DNA of 64,000 nt from assembly GCF_001659985.1 (NCBI RefSeq), contig NZ_LYCS01000001.1, positions 62,001 to 126,000 on the forward strand, read 5' to 3'. The notes under the pieces are model-generated. The model was given only the letters and a program-made list of their open reading frames with translations. It searched no databases and was not told the DNA's origin. The position numbers and the translations under genes were made by a program. The DNA is from Oceanobacillus sp. Castelsardo. Lineage in GTDB: Bacteria > Bacillota > Bacilli > Bacillales > Amphibacillaceae. Below, piece by piece: positions 54,891 through 63,679 of this stretch. Every line of letters starts with the position of its first letter. Position 1 is the stretch's first letter.

Positions 54891-55928
54891 ATGGATAAAA
54901 TTGCAGTTCTGGGTGCTGGTAGTTGGGGTACGGCTTTAAGTATTGTACTATCAGATAATAACTATCATGTGAATTTATGGAGCTATAAAAAAGAACAAAT
55001 GGAAGAAATTAATAAGTTTCATAAAAATGAACGTTATCTTAATGTACCCCTTTCAGAAAATATTGTTGCGTTTTCAAGTATAGAAAAAGCTGTTGAGAAT
55101 GTTAAAGCAATTGTAATGGTTGTTCCAACAAAAGCGATAAGAGAGGTTTCTAAAGAGCTTAATAAAATGATCAGCCCTTCTATACCAATAATTCATGCGT
55201 CTAAAGGGATTGAACCTGGCACTTTAAAAAGAGTAACACAGATTATTGATGAAGAGATTGAACATTATAAATACGATGATATTGTAGTATTATCAGGTCC
55301 TAGCCATGCGGAAGATGTAGCTTTAAGGCATCCCACAACCGTAACTGTTGCATCTTTGAATGAAGAGAATGCAAAAATTGCGCAAGATATTTTTACTAAT
55401 GATGCCTTTAGAGTATACACAAGCAAAGACGTTTTAGGTGTCGAACTTGGAGGATCCTTAAAAAATATTATTGCATTAGGTGCAGGTATTTCGGATGGAT
55501 TAGGTTATGGTGATAATGCTAAAGCTGCCCTAATTACAAGAGGTTTAGCTGAAATAGCAAGACTAGGAACGAAATTAGGTGCAAACCCATTAAGTTTTCT
55601 TGGTCTTTCTGGTGTAGGGGATTTAATTGTAACGTGTACAAGCGTTCATAGTAGAAATTGGCGTGCAGGTAATTTATTAGGTAAAGGACATCCTTTAGAT
55701 GAAGTTCTTGAGCAAATGGGTATGGTTGTAGAAGGGGTTAGGACTGTAAAGGCTGCATATCAATTTGCTAAGGAAGAAAATGTTGAAATGCCAATTACAA
55801 TGGGAATATACGATGTACTATATAACCACAAAAAACCTAAAGAAGTAGTGGAACAATTAATGACTCGTTCTAAACGAGAAGAAATGAATGATATTGCTCA
55901 TTTATTATATGAACGATATTCAAAATAA
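54891..55928 (+). CDS. gpsA: Glycerol-3-phosphate dehydrogenase (NAD(P)+)
   Basis: Makes sn-glycerol 3-phosphate from dihydroxyacetone phosphate for phospholipid synthesis. The N-terminal Rossmann motif is VLGAGSWGTALSIVL. The catalytic core is GVELGGSLKNIIALGAGISDGLGYGDNAKAALITRGL with the active Lys, and GDLIVTCTSVHSRN follows. GGGGG six bases before the ATG at 54891 sets the start; the ATG at 54885 abuts it. It has 345 residues. der-gpsA is a conserved pair. Confidence 0.95.
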   Translation: MDKIAVLGAGSWGTALSIVLSDNNYHVNLWSYKKEQMEEINKFHKNERYLNVPLSENIVAFSSIEKAVENVKAIVMVVPTKAIREVSKELNKMISPSIPIIHASKGIEPGTLKRVTQIIDEEIEHYKYDDIVVLSGPSHAEDVALRHPTTVTVASLNEENAKIAQDIFTNDAFRVYTSKDVLGVELGGSLKNIIALGAGISDGLGYGDNAKAALITRGLAEIARLGTKLGANPLSFLGLSGVGDLIVTCTSVHSRNWRAGNLLGKGHPLDEVLEQMGMVVEGVRTVKAAYQFAKEENVEMPITMGIYDVLYNHKKPKEVVEQLMTRSKREEMNDIAHLLYERYSK

Positions 55929-55956
55929 CACGTAATGAAACTCCTTGCATATACTA
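55928..55956 (+). promoter_or_regulatory. Candidate SigK promoter of spoVIF
   Basis: CATATACTA (55948-55956) fits the SigK -10 pattern CATANNNTA exactly. ACAC (55928-55931), 16 bases upstream, provides the short AC-type -35. B. subtilis spoVIF is a late mother-cell gene. Confidence 0.6.
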
Positions 55957-55979
55957 TTTTGAACTAAAAATGCAAGGAG
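55941..55979 (+). promoter_or_regulatory. Hairpin that would cover the spoVIF ribosome binding site
   Basis: CTCCTTGCAT (55941-55950) is the perfect complement of ATGCAAGGAG (55970-55979), which contains the Shine-Dalgarno AAGGAGG of spoVIF. The left arm overlaps the SigK promoter, so only transcripts reading through from gpsA would carry both arms. Confidence 0.6.
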
Positions 55980-55987
55980 GAAGTAAC

Positions 55988-56248
55988 GTGAATAAATTCC
56001 AAAAAGGAATGTTTGACAAAATACAACAAAACTCAAACATAAATCCTCAAGATATTTTGAAAGTGGCAGACTCTGTAAAAAATGCAAATTTCTCAGATGA
56101 GAAAACAGTACGTAATCTGGTACGTCATCTAGCGAAAATGGCTAATAAACCATTAACGAAGGAGAAAGAAGACTCTATTGTTCAGGCAATCACTAACAAC
56201 AAGATACCTGGAGACGCACAATCTTTAAATGATTTATTTAAAAAGTAA
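55988..56248 (+). CDS. spoVIF: Stage VI sporulation protein F
   Basis: An 86-residue mother-cell protein needed for proper coat assembly in B. subtilis. The family core is NISPQ-like NINPQDILKVADSVKNANFSDEKTVRNLVRHLAKMANKPLTKEKEDSIV. GTG start seven bases after AGGAGG. It lies between gpsA and the DUF2768 gene, the usual order in Bacillaceae. The ribosome site is in a hairpin (see the separate entry). Confidence 0.88.
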   Translation: MNKFQKGMFDKIQQNSNINPQDILKVADSVKNANFSDEKTVRNLVRHLAKMANKPLTKEKEDSIVQAITNNKIPGDAQSLNDLFKK

Positions 56249-56480
56249 CAATTCTGGGCAAGTGAGTATACATTAATACGTTTACATGCATAAAATAAAT
56301 CGCACAAGCATTCAAAGATAGAGCTTGCATGGAGTTATTTAGTCAACACCGAGGTGAAGATAGCCCCCTTCATCTCGGTTTTTATTTTGGCTGTTACGCT
56401 TTACGTGTCTTTTTAATACTTAGAAATAGACTTCGTATGGTATAATACGATTTGCGTATAAAATTTTAGGAGTGAAAAAA

Positions 56481-56678
56481 ATGTCGATTTCGATGCTTAA
56501 AATGTACATATCCTTTGTCGGGATGCTTTTATTATTTTTGGCTATGGGACTTATTTTTCTCAGTCGATACAAATTAAAAGGTTGGATAGCTAGAATCGTT
56601 TCATTATTTGCCTATATCAGTCTAATTTTTGGAGCATTTATTATCATTTACATAGTTCTAAGTGGTCCAACCGCATAG
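56481..56678 (+). CDS. DUF2768-like small membrane protein
   Basis: A 65-residue protein with two hydrophobic helices (about 5-28 and 38-60) joined by a short basic loop (SRYKLKGWIAR). Size and place between spoVIF and the YphF-type lipoprotein fit DUF2768. TTAGGAG eight bases before the ATG at 56481 decides the start over GTG 56472. No function known to me. Confidence 0.78.
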   Translation: MSISMLKMYISFVGMLLLFLAMGLIFLSRYKLKGWIARIVSLFAYISLIFGAFIIIYIVLSGPTA

Positions 56679-56701
56679 TCATGTAGAAGGAGGAGGTTTA
56701 A

Positions 56702-57424
56702 TTGAAATATACCTTTAAAATAACGTTTACATTATTATTGGTTATTGCTATTTTAAGTGGTTGTCTCTATCCAGAAAGTGAAAAGTCTAAAAATCAGGAA
56801 GCGCATGAGGACCAATTAGTACGTGTCCAACAAGCAGTAGATGATTATCGTGAAGCAACAAATGGTCTAGTACCAATACGAACGAAAGAGAATGATACGC
56901 CGATTTTTCAAAAATATTTGATTGATTTCAATCTATTAAAAGAGAAAGGATTAATTTCAGAAATTCCCGGTAATGCATTTGAAAATGGTGGGAAATATCT
57001 ATATGCCCTAATTACACCGGATGATCAACCAAGGGTGAAATTAATTGATCTTAGAGTGACGGAAACAATCCGTTCCATTAATATCCGGGTAAATACATAT
57101 CGTGATGAACATCTTTACCCTCCATTTGGGGAAGTAGTAGCTGATGATATCTATTCTATAGATTATAAAAAAATAGGTTTAGAATCCACACCAACAGTAG
57201 AAAGTCCATATTCAAAGGAATCACTGCCAATTGTAATGGATACAAATGGGAAGTTATATGTGGATTATCGTATAGATCTAAATCATGCATTGCATGAGTA
57301 CGAGCATGATTTTACAGAAGGGGATGATATCCGATATATATTAGCGGAAAATACACCATTTCTCCCGGCGTATTCATTACCTTATACGATTAAGAATGGA
57401 GAACCTGTTTTTTTAATTAAATAA
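56702..57424 (+). CDS. yphF: YphF-like lipoprotein
   Basis: A 240-residue lipoprotein: signal peptide with lipobox LSGC (Cys about 21), then a soluble domain starting with a heptad-like helix (EDQLVRVQQAVDDYREATNGLVPI) like the pseudopilin-type layout, and a second similar segment (IRSINIRVNTYRDEHLYPPFGEV). The TTG start has AGGAGG five bases upstream. It is always found just before spoIVA in Bacillus; a sporulation link is inferred from context only. Confidence 0.82.
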   Translation: MKYTFKITFTLLLVIAILSGCLYPESEKSKNQEAHEDQLVRVQQAVDDYREATNGLVPIRTKENDTPIFQKYLIDFNLLKEKGLISEIPGNAFENGGKYLYALITPDDQPRVKLIDLRVTETIRSINIRVNTYRDEHLYPPFGEVVADDIYSIDYKKIGLESTPTVESPYSKESLPIVMDTNGKLYVDYRIDLNHALHEYEHDFTEGDDIRYILAENTPFLPAYSLPYTIKNGEPVFLIK

Positions 57425-57437
57425 ATTTTACATATTT

Positions 57438-57476
57438 TTTCCCTTGTAACATATATTGTTGCAAGGGTTTTTTTGG
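57438..57476 (+). terminator. Terminator after yphF
   Basis: CCCTTGTAAC (57441-57450) pairs with GTTGCAAGGG (57458-57467) with one G-T pair, then eight T. Confidence 0.88.
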
Positions 57477-57480
57477 CAGG

Positions 57481-57597
57481 TAGGAAAGTATAAATATCTT
57501 TCCCGTCTGAGGATCCGATTATTCGTCCTACCGTAATGAACTGTAGAAGCTCAACGAAGGCATTTGCCTAAAAGTGAGACTAATGCCAAGTCTTCTT
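57481..57597. repeat. Dispersed three-hairpin intergenic repeat, full copy B
   Basis: Same order as copy A: GGAAAG-loop-CTTTCC, CGTCTGAGGATCCGATTATTCG with AGGA/TCCT arms, then GGCATTTGCC...AATGCCAAG with TCTTC at the end. Where copy A has a G-C pair closing the second hairpin, this copy has A-T. It lies between yphF and spoIVA, upstream of the likely spoIVA promoter. Confidence 0.8.
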
Positions 57598-57639
57598 TAT
57601 CATTTTCATATTATTTTTCTCTTTTATTAACACTTTAAG

Positions 57640-57669
57640 TCATATTTTGATAGGACAACATCATAGAAT
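57640..57669 (+). promoter_or_regulatory. Candidate SigE promoter of spoIVA
   Basis: TCATATT (57640-57646), 15-base spacer, CATAGAAT (57662-57669): good matches to KMATATT and CATACANT, 62 bases before the TTG start. spoIVA is a SigE gene in B. subtilis. Confidence 0.6.
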
Positions 57670-57730
57670 TGTAATGTTATCATTCGTAGTTTTTCTGAAA
57701 TTTAAGCATACAAGATCGGGAGGGGATCTT

Positions 57731-59209
57731 TTGGAAAAGATTGATATTTTCAAAGATATTTCAAAACGGACTAATGGAGATATTTACTTAGGCATTGTTG
57801 GGGCAGTCCGAACTGGTAAATCAACTTTTATAAAGAGATTTATGGAATTAGTTGTACTACCGAATATTGAGGATCAGGGTGAGAGAGAAAGGGCGCACGA
57901 TGAACTACCACAAAGTGCTGCAGGTAAAACCATTATGACAACGGAGCCAAAATTCGTTCCAAATCAGGCTGTTTCGGTCAATGTGGATGAAGGCTTGGAC
58001 GTAAATATTCGTTTGGTAGACTGTGTTGGATATGCAGTGGAAAGCGCAAAAGGCTTTGAGGATGAAGATGGTCCCAGAATGATTAATACTCCATGGTATG
58101 AAGAACCAATTCCTTTTCACGATGCTGCTGAAATTGGAACACGAAAAGTAATTCAAGAACATTCTACCATTGGTGTGGTTGTAACAACAGATGGGACAAT
58201 TGGGGAAATTCCTCGCGCTGATTATATAGATGCCGAAGCAAGAATTGTGGAAGAATTAAAAGAAGTGGGTAAACCATTTATTTTGGTTATTAATTCCGCA
58301 AGACCATCTAGCCAAGAAACCGAACTCCTTCGTAATCAATTAGCAGAGGAATATGATATTCCTGCTTTAGCGATAAACGTTGAATCTATGTCCGAGCATG
58401 ATGTAAACAGTGTATTGCGTGAAGCATTGTTTGAATTTCCTGTATTGGAAGTTAACGTAAATTTACCTAGCTGGGTAATGGTGCTTAAAGAAAATCATTG
58501 GTTAAGAGAGAATTATCAAGAAGCAATACAAAATACAGTAAAAGATATAAAGAGATTACGAGATGTTGATCTAATCGTTGGAAACTTTGATGAGTATGAG
58601 TATATTGAGAAAGCTAGTTTGGCAGGTATGGAAATGGGAGAAGGGGTAGCTGAAATTGATCTTCATGCTCCAGATTACTTATACGATGAAGTACTGAAAG
58701 AAATTGTAGGAGAAGAGATTAGAGGAAAAGACCATTTATTAGAATTAATGCAGGATTTTGCACATGCTAAAAGGGAATATGATCAAGTAGCGGGTGCCTT
58801 GCAAATGGTGAAACAAACCGGTTATGGAATAGCCGCCCCGAGTCTAGAAGACATGATTTTAGATGAGCCTGAAATCATTAGGCAAGGATCCAGATTTGGG
58901 GTTCGATTAAAGGCGGTAGCCCCATCTATCCATATGATTAAAGTGGAAGTGGAGTCAGAATTTGCTCCAATAATTGGAACAGAGAAACAGAGTGAAGAAC
59001 TGGTTAGATATTTAATGCAAGATTTTGAAGAAGATCCATTATCAATTTGGGAGTCAGATATCTTCGGAAGATCATTAAGTTCCATTGTAAGAGAAGGAAT
59101 TCAAGGTAAGATATCATTAATGCCAGAAAACGCAAGATATAAATTAAAAGATACTTTGGAAAGAATCATTAACGAAGGAACAGGTAGTTTAATAGCAATT
59201 ATTTTGTAG
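57731..59209 (+). CDS. spoIVA: Stage IV sporulation protein A (coat morphogenetic ATPase)
   Basis: ATP-driven polymer that forms the basement layer of the spore coat on the outer forespore membrane. The P-loop GAVRTGKSTFI (K30) belongs to the TRAFAC class but SpoIVA uses ATP. The middle and C-terminal domains are typical; the end, SLIAIIL, is the membrane-proximal tail that interacts with SpoVM. From the TTG at 57731 (GGGAGGGG upstream) it has 492 residues, exactly the B. subtilis length, so upstream in-frame codons are rejected. Confidence 0.96.
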   Translation: MEKIDIFKDISKRTNGDIYLGIVGAVRTGKSTFIKRFMELVVLPNIEDQGERERAHDELPQSAAGKTIMTTEPKFVPNQAVSVNVDEGLDVNIRLVDCVGYAVESAKGFEDEDGPRMINTPWYEEPIPFHDAAEIGTRKVIQEHSTIGVVVTTDGTIGEIPRADYIDAEARIVEELKEVGKPFILVINSARPSSQETELLRNQLAEEYDIPALAINVESMSEHDVNSVLREALFEFPVLEVNVNLPSWVMVLKENHWLRENYQEAIQNTVKDIKRLRDVDLIVGNFDEYEYIEKASLAGMEMGEGVAEIDLHAPDYLYDEVLKEIVGEEIRGKDHLLELMQDFAHAKREYDQVAGALQMVKQTGYGIAAPSLEDMILDEPEIIRQGSRFGVRLKAVAPSIHMIKVEVESEFAPIIGTEKQSEELVRYLMQDFEEDPLSIWESDIFGRSLSSIVREGIQGKISLMPENARYKLKDTLERIINEGTGSLIAIIL

Positions 59210-59232
59210 CAGCTTTTTTAAAGCTGCTTTTC
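59208..59232 (+). terminator. Terminator after spoIVA
   Basis: AGCAGCTTT (59208-59216) pairs with AAAGCTGCT (59220-59228), then TTTT. It starts at the stop codon. Confidence 0.85.
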
Positions 59233-59632
59233 ATTTTGATAAAAATAATTTATTCGCGGAATAGTCACTTCTGGCCCGAGCACCTTTGTTCTAATTTTTT
59301 AACAAAAAATTTCAAATATTTGGAAGGGATTCCAGTAGAGATGTCGTATTTGTATCATTAGAAGAGTTTGCTTATAATAACAATTGAGAATAATAGTATA
59401 AGAATTCAAAAAGGTTAGGTCTATTATCGATAAATATCGAATTTCTTAAAAAAATATTTAAGGAATTAGATACTAATTGTTGAATTTTATGGTAATCTCA
59501 GTTATTATAAGCCTTGTCATCAATTCACTTTGATGGCAAGACGTATAAAAGTGGACAAAATAGTGAACAAATGATTTTAAATAGTTATTTTGTTCTGATT
59601 TTATTTGCGAGATTTGGGAGGAGGTGAATGTC
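59233..59632 (+). other. AT-rich intergenic region upstream of hup
   Basis: About 400 bases without a supported gene. It holds a hairpin, CTTGTCATCAA / TTGATGGCAAG (about 59514-59540), just downstream of the SigA-type promoter at 59480-59508, and the strong hup ribosome site (GGGAGGAGGTG). Nothing else could be supported. Confidence 0.6.
59480..59508 (+). promoter_or_regulatory. SigA promoter of hup
   Basis: TTGAAT (59480-59485), 17-base spacer, TATTAT (59503-59508). The leader to the hup start is about 120 bases and contains a hairpin. Confidence 0.65.
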
Positions 59633-59905
59633 ATGAATAAAACAGACTTAATTAATGCAGTTGCTGAAAAAAGCGAGCTTTCTAAAAAAGATGCAACTAA
59701 AGCTGTAGATGCGGTTTTTGAAGCGGTCATGGATTCACTTAAAAATGGTGAAAAAGTTCAATTAATTGGATTTGGAAATTTTGAAGTACGTGAACGTTCT
59801 GCGCGTAAAGGTCGTAATCCACAAACTGGTGAAGAAATCGAAATCCCTGCAAGCAAGGTTCCGGCATTTAAACCAGGTAAAGCCCTAAAAGATGTAGTTA
59901 AATAA
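59633..59905 (+). CDS. hup: DNA-binding protein HU
   Basis: Histone-like dimer that bends DNA and compacts the nucleoid. It has 90 residues with the complete HU pattern: [30 protein letters not shown] helices, [42 protein letters not shown] arm. GGAGGTG lies six bases before the ATG at 59633, a very strong site fitting an abundant protein. It matches B. subtilis hbs between spoIVA and mtrB. Confidence 0.97.
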   Translation: MNKTDLINAVAEKSELSKKDATKAVDAVFEAVMDSLKNGEKVQLIGFGNFEVRERSARKGRNPQTGEEIEIPASKVPAFKPGKALKDVVK

Positions 59906-59925
59906 ATACATAGGGGCAAGATAAG

Positions 59926-59956
59926 AAGGGTACGTTTTTAAACGTATCCTTTTTCT
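59926..59956 (+). terminator. Terminator after hup
   Basis: AAGGGTACGTTT (59926-59937) pairs with AAACGTATCCTT (59940-59951) with one G-T pair, then a T-run. Confidence 0.88.
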
Positions 59957-59990
59957 TTGGTAGTTAGAGAGTAAAAACTTATTTTTTTAA

Positions 59991-60037
59991 ATGCAACTAA
60001 GGCACTCCCAATTTATATCGAAATAATGTGTTTTCTA
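59991..60037. repeat. Dispersed stem-loop repeat, decayed copy F
   Basis: ATGCAACTAAGGCA at the left and TGTTTTCTA at the right match the edges of the third hairpin of copy A; the centre has lost its pairing. Confidence 0.5.
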
Positions 60038-60050
60038 TTAAATAAATAAG

Positions 60051-60087
60051 TTATCTAATACATAAAAATATCTAATACATAAAAAGT
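60051..60087. repeat. Short tandem duplication
   Basis: The 17-base unit TATCTAATACATAAAAA occurs twice side by side (from about 60052 and 60069), upstream of mtrB. Confidence 0.7.
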
Positions 60088-60161
60088 TTTTTGAAAATCT
60101 TTAGATTTAAGGATGGATTCAGTATAAAATGGTAGAATAAAAAAGATTTGGGAGGATTCGT

Positions 60162-60389
60162 ATGAATAATAATACAAAATATAATTCCGACTTCTTTGTC
60201 ATAAAAGCACTGGAAGATGGCGTGAATGTAATTGGTTTAACTAGAGGTACAGATACCCGTTTCCACCATTCTGAAAAGTTAGATACAGGTGAAGTGATGA
60301 TTGCTCAGTTTACGGAACATACATCAGCGGTAAAAGTTAGAGGAAAAGCTCTAATCCAGACTAGCAATGGGGAAATGGAATCTGAATAA
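60162..60389 (+). CDS. mtrB: Tryptophan RNA-binding attenuation protein TRAP
   Basis: Forms an 11-mer ring that binds G/UAG repeats in trp leader mRNA when tryptophan is plentiful. It has 75 residues. The RNA-contacting residues are in the expected places: [53 protein letters not shown] precedes the ATG. In B. subtilis mtrA (folE) lies directly upstream in the same operon; it is absent here. Target genes are not in the window. Confidence 0.95.
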   Translation: MNNNTKYNSDFFVIKALEDGVNVIGLTRGTDTRFHHSEKLDTGEVMIAQFTEHTSAVKVRGKALIQTSNGEMESE

Positions 60390-60423
60390 GTTTGCGATTT
60401 CACATTATAGAAAAAACAACCAT

Positions 60424-60451
60424 TTGGTTCACGTAAGAATTATGCTATAAT
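60424..60451 (+). promoter_or_regulatory. Candidate SigA promoter of hepS-menG-hepT
   Basis: TTGGTT (60424-60429), 16-base spacer, TATAAT (60446-60451) with TGC directly before it (extended -10). Confidence 0.65.
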
Positions 60452-60488
60452 GACTAGAGCAGTTAAAGAGGGGCTAGAAAGGCTTTAG

Positions 60489-61289
60489 GTGATTTTTTTG
60501 ACTACATCTGGCATAGATATTGAATTTATAAAAAAACAATTAAAAGATAAATTAAATCATTCATACATAAAACAAATAATAGGGAATCCAACTATTGATG
60601 AAGATAAATTGATTTTTATTTCAGCACTTATAAATAGACAATCAAGCCTATCATTAATCGAAAAGACACAGTTTATTATAACTACTATGTTAGTTCAGAT
60701 TGCGTTGGATACCCACGAACAAGTTCCAGTAGCTTTTCATAAAGATATGAGCCAAGAGGATAAAGAGGATAATCAATTACGTGTCCTAGCTGGTGATTTT
60801 TATAGTGGACAATATTATTATTTACTTGCACAAATAGACCAGTTTGATTTTATTCAAACCTTATCTATTGCCATTAAAGAAATTAATGAAAATAAGATGA
60901 ACCTATATTATCTAGATGATAACCTTTTAGAAGAAAGTATTTCTATTGTAAAAAATATAGATACTCTACTGCTTTCGCACGTCGCTAAATATTTTAATGA
61001 CTCAAGTTTAAATAACTTAGCTAGTGAATGGTTACTTATTAAAAGATTAATTCAAGAAAGAGATATACTTAACGCTAATGAATATTCTATCTTTATTAGT
61101 AAATTTGTAGATAGTAATCCATCATTCCTTTATCAACTCGAATTATTGATTGAACAAAAAATTGTAATTCTTAAGCAGTTATTAGAGACTCAAGAAAGTT
61201 ATCAAGATAAGGATTTAGTAACTTATGTTGATAAACAAATAAACTTATCTATGTTAAACTATAAAACCTCCATTGTGGAAGAGGGATAA
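60489..61289 (+). CDS. hepS: Heptaprenyl diphosphate synthase component I
   Basis: Regulatory subunit that with HepT makes the C35 chain of menaquinone-7. It has 266 residues, mostly helical, with the conserved [12 protein letters not shown] and [18 protein letters not shown] stretches of HepS/GerCA. It has no DDxxD motif, as expected. GTG at 60489 (AAAGG six bases upstream) and TTG at 60498 are both possible starts. menG follows two bases after the stop. Confidence 0.9.
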   Translation: MIFLTTSGIDIEFIKKQLKDKLNHSYIKQIIGNPTIDEDKLIFISALINRQSSLSLIEKTQFIITTMLVQIALDTHEQVPVAFHKDMSQEDKEDNQLRVLAGDFYSGQYYYLLAQIDQFDFIQTLSIAIKEINENKMNLYYLDDNLLEESISIVKNIDTLLLSHVAKYFNDSSLNNLASEWLLIKRLIQERDILNANEYSIFISKFVDSNPSFLYQLELLIEQKIVILKQLLETQESYQDKDLVTYVDKQINLSMLNYKTSIVEEG

Positions 61290-61291
61290 AA

Positions 61292-61999
61292 ATGGAAGAA
61301 CAATCTAAAGAGGAACGTGTTCATCACGTATTTGAAAAAATATATAAAAATTACGACTCGATGAACTCCATCATTTCTTTTCAACGACACAAAGCATGGA
61401 GAAAAGATGTAATGAAAAGAATGAAGGTTAAAAAAAAATCTAGCGCTCTAGATGTTTGTTGCGGTACTGGAGATTGGTCTATCTCTTTGGCTAAGGCAGT
61501 TGGCAAAAAAGGATCTGTTGTAGGATTAGATTTTAGTAAGAACATGTTATCTGTTGCAGAAAAGAAAAAAGAAGAGAAGAATATTAAGCATCTTGAGTTA
61601 ATCCAAGGGAATGCAATGGAATTACCTTTTGAAGATAACTCATTTGATTATGTAACGATTGGGTTTGGTCTTAGAAACGTTCCTGATTATATGACGGTCT
61701 TAAAAGAAATGTATCGTGTAGTTAAACCTGGGGGAAAAGTGGTATGCTTAGAGACGTCACAACCTACTACAATTGGGTTTAAACAAATATACTTTTTTTA
61801 TTTCCGATTTATTATGCCATTGTTTGGAAGGCTATTTGCCAAAAGTTATGATGAATACGCTTGGTTAAATGAATCAACAAGGTCATTTCCAAATAAAGAA
61901 AGATTAAAACAAATGTTTCTAGAAGCTGGATTTTCCAAAGTGAAAGTAAAAAGTTATACGTTTGGAGTCGCGGCGATGCATATGGGTTTTAAAAAATAG
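61292..61999 (+). CDS. menG: Demethylmenaquinone methyltransferase
   Basis: SAM-dependent last step of menaquinone synthesis (UbiE/MenG family). SAM-binding motif [17 protein letters not shown], post-[12 protein letters not shown], and the family signatures [17 protein letters not shown] and [19 protein letters not shown] are present. It has 235 residues. GAGGGAT precedes the ATG. It lies between the two subunits of the prenyl chain synthase, the gerC arrangement of B. subtilis. Confidence 0.95.
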   Translation: MEEQSKEERVHHVFEKIYKNYDSMNSIISFQRHKAWRKDVMKRMKVKKKSSALDVCCGTGDWSISLAKAVGKKGSVVGLDFSKNMLSVAEKKKEEKNIKHLELIQGNAMELPFEDNSFDYVTIGFGLRNVPDYMTVLKEMYRVVKPGGKVVCLETSQPTTIGFKQIYFFYFRFIMPLFGRLFAKSYDEYAWLNESTRSFPNKERLKQMFLEAGFSKVKVKSYTFGVAAMHMGFKK

Positions 62000-62054
62000 A
62001 AATAATCTGTACACATTAGGTGTGTAACTTCTGGTAAGTATAAAGGTGAAGCAC

Positions 62055-63026
62055 ATGAAACTTCCAAAGACATATGGATATTTAAAAAAAGATTTAGATT
62101 TTATTGAAAAATCATTACATCAAACAATTCAAGCTAATCATCCAATTTTACGTAATGCTTCAACAGAATTATTAAATGCTGGGGGGAAAAGAATTCGTCC
62201 AGTATTTGTACTTCTTTCGGGACAATTAGGTGAATTTGATATCGAAAAAATTAAAAAAGTTGCTGTATCGCTAGAATTAATACATATGGCAACCCTTGTT
62301 CATGATGACGTAATTGATGAAGCAGAATTAAGACGTGGAAAACCAACGATTAAAAAGCGATTTGGAAATCGAGTCGCTATGTATACTGGGGATTATATAT
62401 TAGCGAGAGCATTAGAGGAAATTACCTCTCTTAAAAATCCTAATGTCCATCATATTTTATCTAAAACAATAGTAGAAGTATGTATTGGCGAGATAGAACA
62501 AATGAAAGATCGGTTCAATTGGGATCAGGATTTAAGAAATTATTTAAGAAGAATTAAAAGAAAAACTGCTTTATTAATAGCGACTAGCTGCCAACTAGGT
62601 GGTGTTGTTTCAGGACTTTCAGACAAAGAATCCAGGAAAATGTTCCAATACGGCTATTACATTGGAATGTCCTATCAAATTATTGATGATATTTTAGATT
62701 TTACATCTACTTCTAAAGTACTAGGAAAACCAGCCGGTAATGATTTATTACAAGGGAACATTACACTGCCAATTCTATATGGGATGCATGATAAGGAATT
62801 TAATCTGTTATTGAAAAGTACTTTTCATCATCCTGAAAACGTCTCAAAGAAAGAAATGAATGAAATCATAAATAAATTACATTCCATCGGTGCTATTGAA
62901 AAATCCTATAAATTAAGTGAACAGTACTTGAAAAAGGCACTTCATACATTGGAAAGTCTCCCTGATCGAAAGGCAAGGAAGACTTTAGAAGATATTGCAA
63001 AGTTTATCGGTAAGAGACGCTCGTAA
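62055..63026 (+). CDS. hepT: Heptaprenyl diphosphate synthase component II
   Basis: Catalytic trans-prenyltransferase subunit extending farnesyl diphosphate to the heptaprenyl chain. First Asp-rich motif D84-D85-x-x-D88 (HDDVIDEAELRRGKPT), second D211-D212-x-x-D215 (QIIDDILDF), and GGKRIRP for substrate phosphate. AAAGGTG six bases before the ATG at 62055 sets the start; the GTG at 62046 lies inside the ribosome site. It has 323 residues. Works with HepS two genes upstream. Confidence 0.95.
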   Translation: MKLPKTYGYLKKDLDFIEKSLHQTIQANHPILRNASTELLNAGGKRIRPVFVLLSGQLGEFDIEKIKKVAVSLELIHMATLVHDDVIDEAELRRGKPTIKKRFGNRVAMYTGDYILARALEEITSLKNPNVHHILSKTIVEVCIGEIEQMKDRFNWDQDLRNYLRRIKRKTALLIATSCQLGGVVSGLSDKESRKMFQYGYYIGMSYQIIDDILDFTSTSKVLGKPAGNDLLQGNITLPILYGMHDKEFNLLLKSTFHHPENVSKKEMNEIINKLHSIGAIEKSYKLSEQYLKKALHTLESLPDRKARKTLEDIAKFIGKRRS

Positions 63027-63104
63027 ATATGTTGTTATTTTCTAATAAATTTGATAAAATTTATTAGGTAAGTCTAGTATGATACATATAGGGGTGTAAG
63101 GATT

Positions 63105-63551
63105 ATGGAGAAAACTTTTCTAATGGTAAAACCAGATGGGGTACAACGAAATTTAATTGGAGAAATCGTAAGTCGTTTTGAATCAAAGGGGTATAAGCTT
63201 GCGGGTGCTAAAATGATGTCAGTTTCCCAAGAACTAGCTGAACAGCATTATGGTGAGCATAAGGAAAAACCATTCTTTGGAGAATTGGTAGATTTCATCA
63301 CTTCCGGACCTGTATTTGCAATGGTTTGGGAAGGTGAAAATGTAATATGTACAGCACGGAACATGATGGGGAAAACAAATCCTTCTGAAGCTTCCCCTGG
63401 AACAGTTAGAGGAGATTATGGGCTAACTGTTGGGAAAAATGTGATACATGGTTCTGATTCTAAAGACAGTGCAGAACGTGAAATTAATCTATTTTTCAAT
63501 CAAGAAGAATTACTATCATATGAAAAACAAGATAGTTCTTGGATATATTAG
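63105..63551 (+). CDS. ndk: Nucleoside diphosphate kinase
   Basis: Transfers phosphate between nucleoside tri- and diphosphates. It has 148 residues; active-site H115 in [16 protein letters not shown], and N-terminal [17 protein letters not shown]. It lies between hepT and cheR, as in B. subtilis. A terminator follows. Confidence 0.96.
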   Translation: MEKTFLMVKPDGVQRNLIGEIVSRFESKGYKLAGAKMMSVSQELAEQHYGEHKEKPFFGELVDFITSGPVFAMVWEGENVICTARNMMGKTNPSEASPGTVRGDYGLTVGKNVIHGSDSKDSAEREINLFFNQEELLSYEKQDSSWIY

Positions 63552-63558
63552 TTTAGAT

Positions 63559-63588
63559 ACCTCCGTTTGATATAACGGAGGTTTTTTA
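63559..63588 (+). terminator. Terminator after ndk
   Basis: ACCTCCGTT (63559-63567) pairs perfectly with AACGGAGGT (63574-63582), then a T-run. Confidence 0.9.
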
Positions 63589-63605
63589 GCAAATACGAAA
63601 AATTT

Positions 63606-63659
63606 GCATAAGTACAACTAAGGTATTCGCTATGAGAATAGCAATGCCATGTTTTCTAA
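63606..63659. repeat. Dispersed stem-loop repeat, copy E
   Basis: GCATAAGTACAACTAA, then GGTATTCGCTAT paired with ATAGC-AATGCC, ending GTTTTCTAA. It is the third-hairpin part of the family, between ndk and cheR. Confidence 0.7.
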
Positions 63660-63679
63660 CTAGAGGGAGTGGTTGGTTG

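Noticed and set aside
57647-57730. N-terminal extension of spoIVA
   Set aside because: The TTG at 57731 has a strong ribosome site and gives exactly 492 residues; the extension would overlap the SigE promoter.
60454-60489. TAG/GAG triplets before hepS as a TRAP binding site
   Set aside because: Only about five triplets with irregular spacing are present; TRAP sites need around nine to eleven with two- or three-base spacers.
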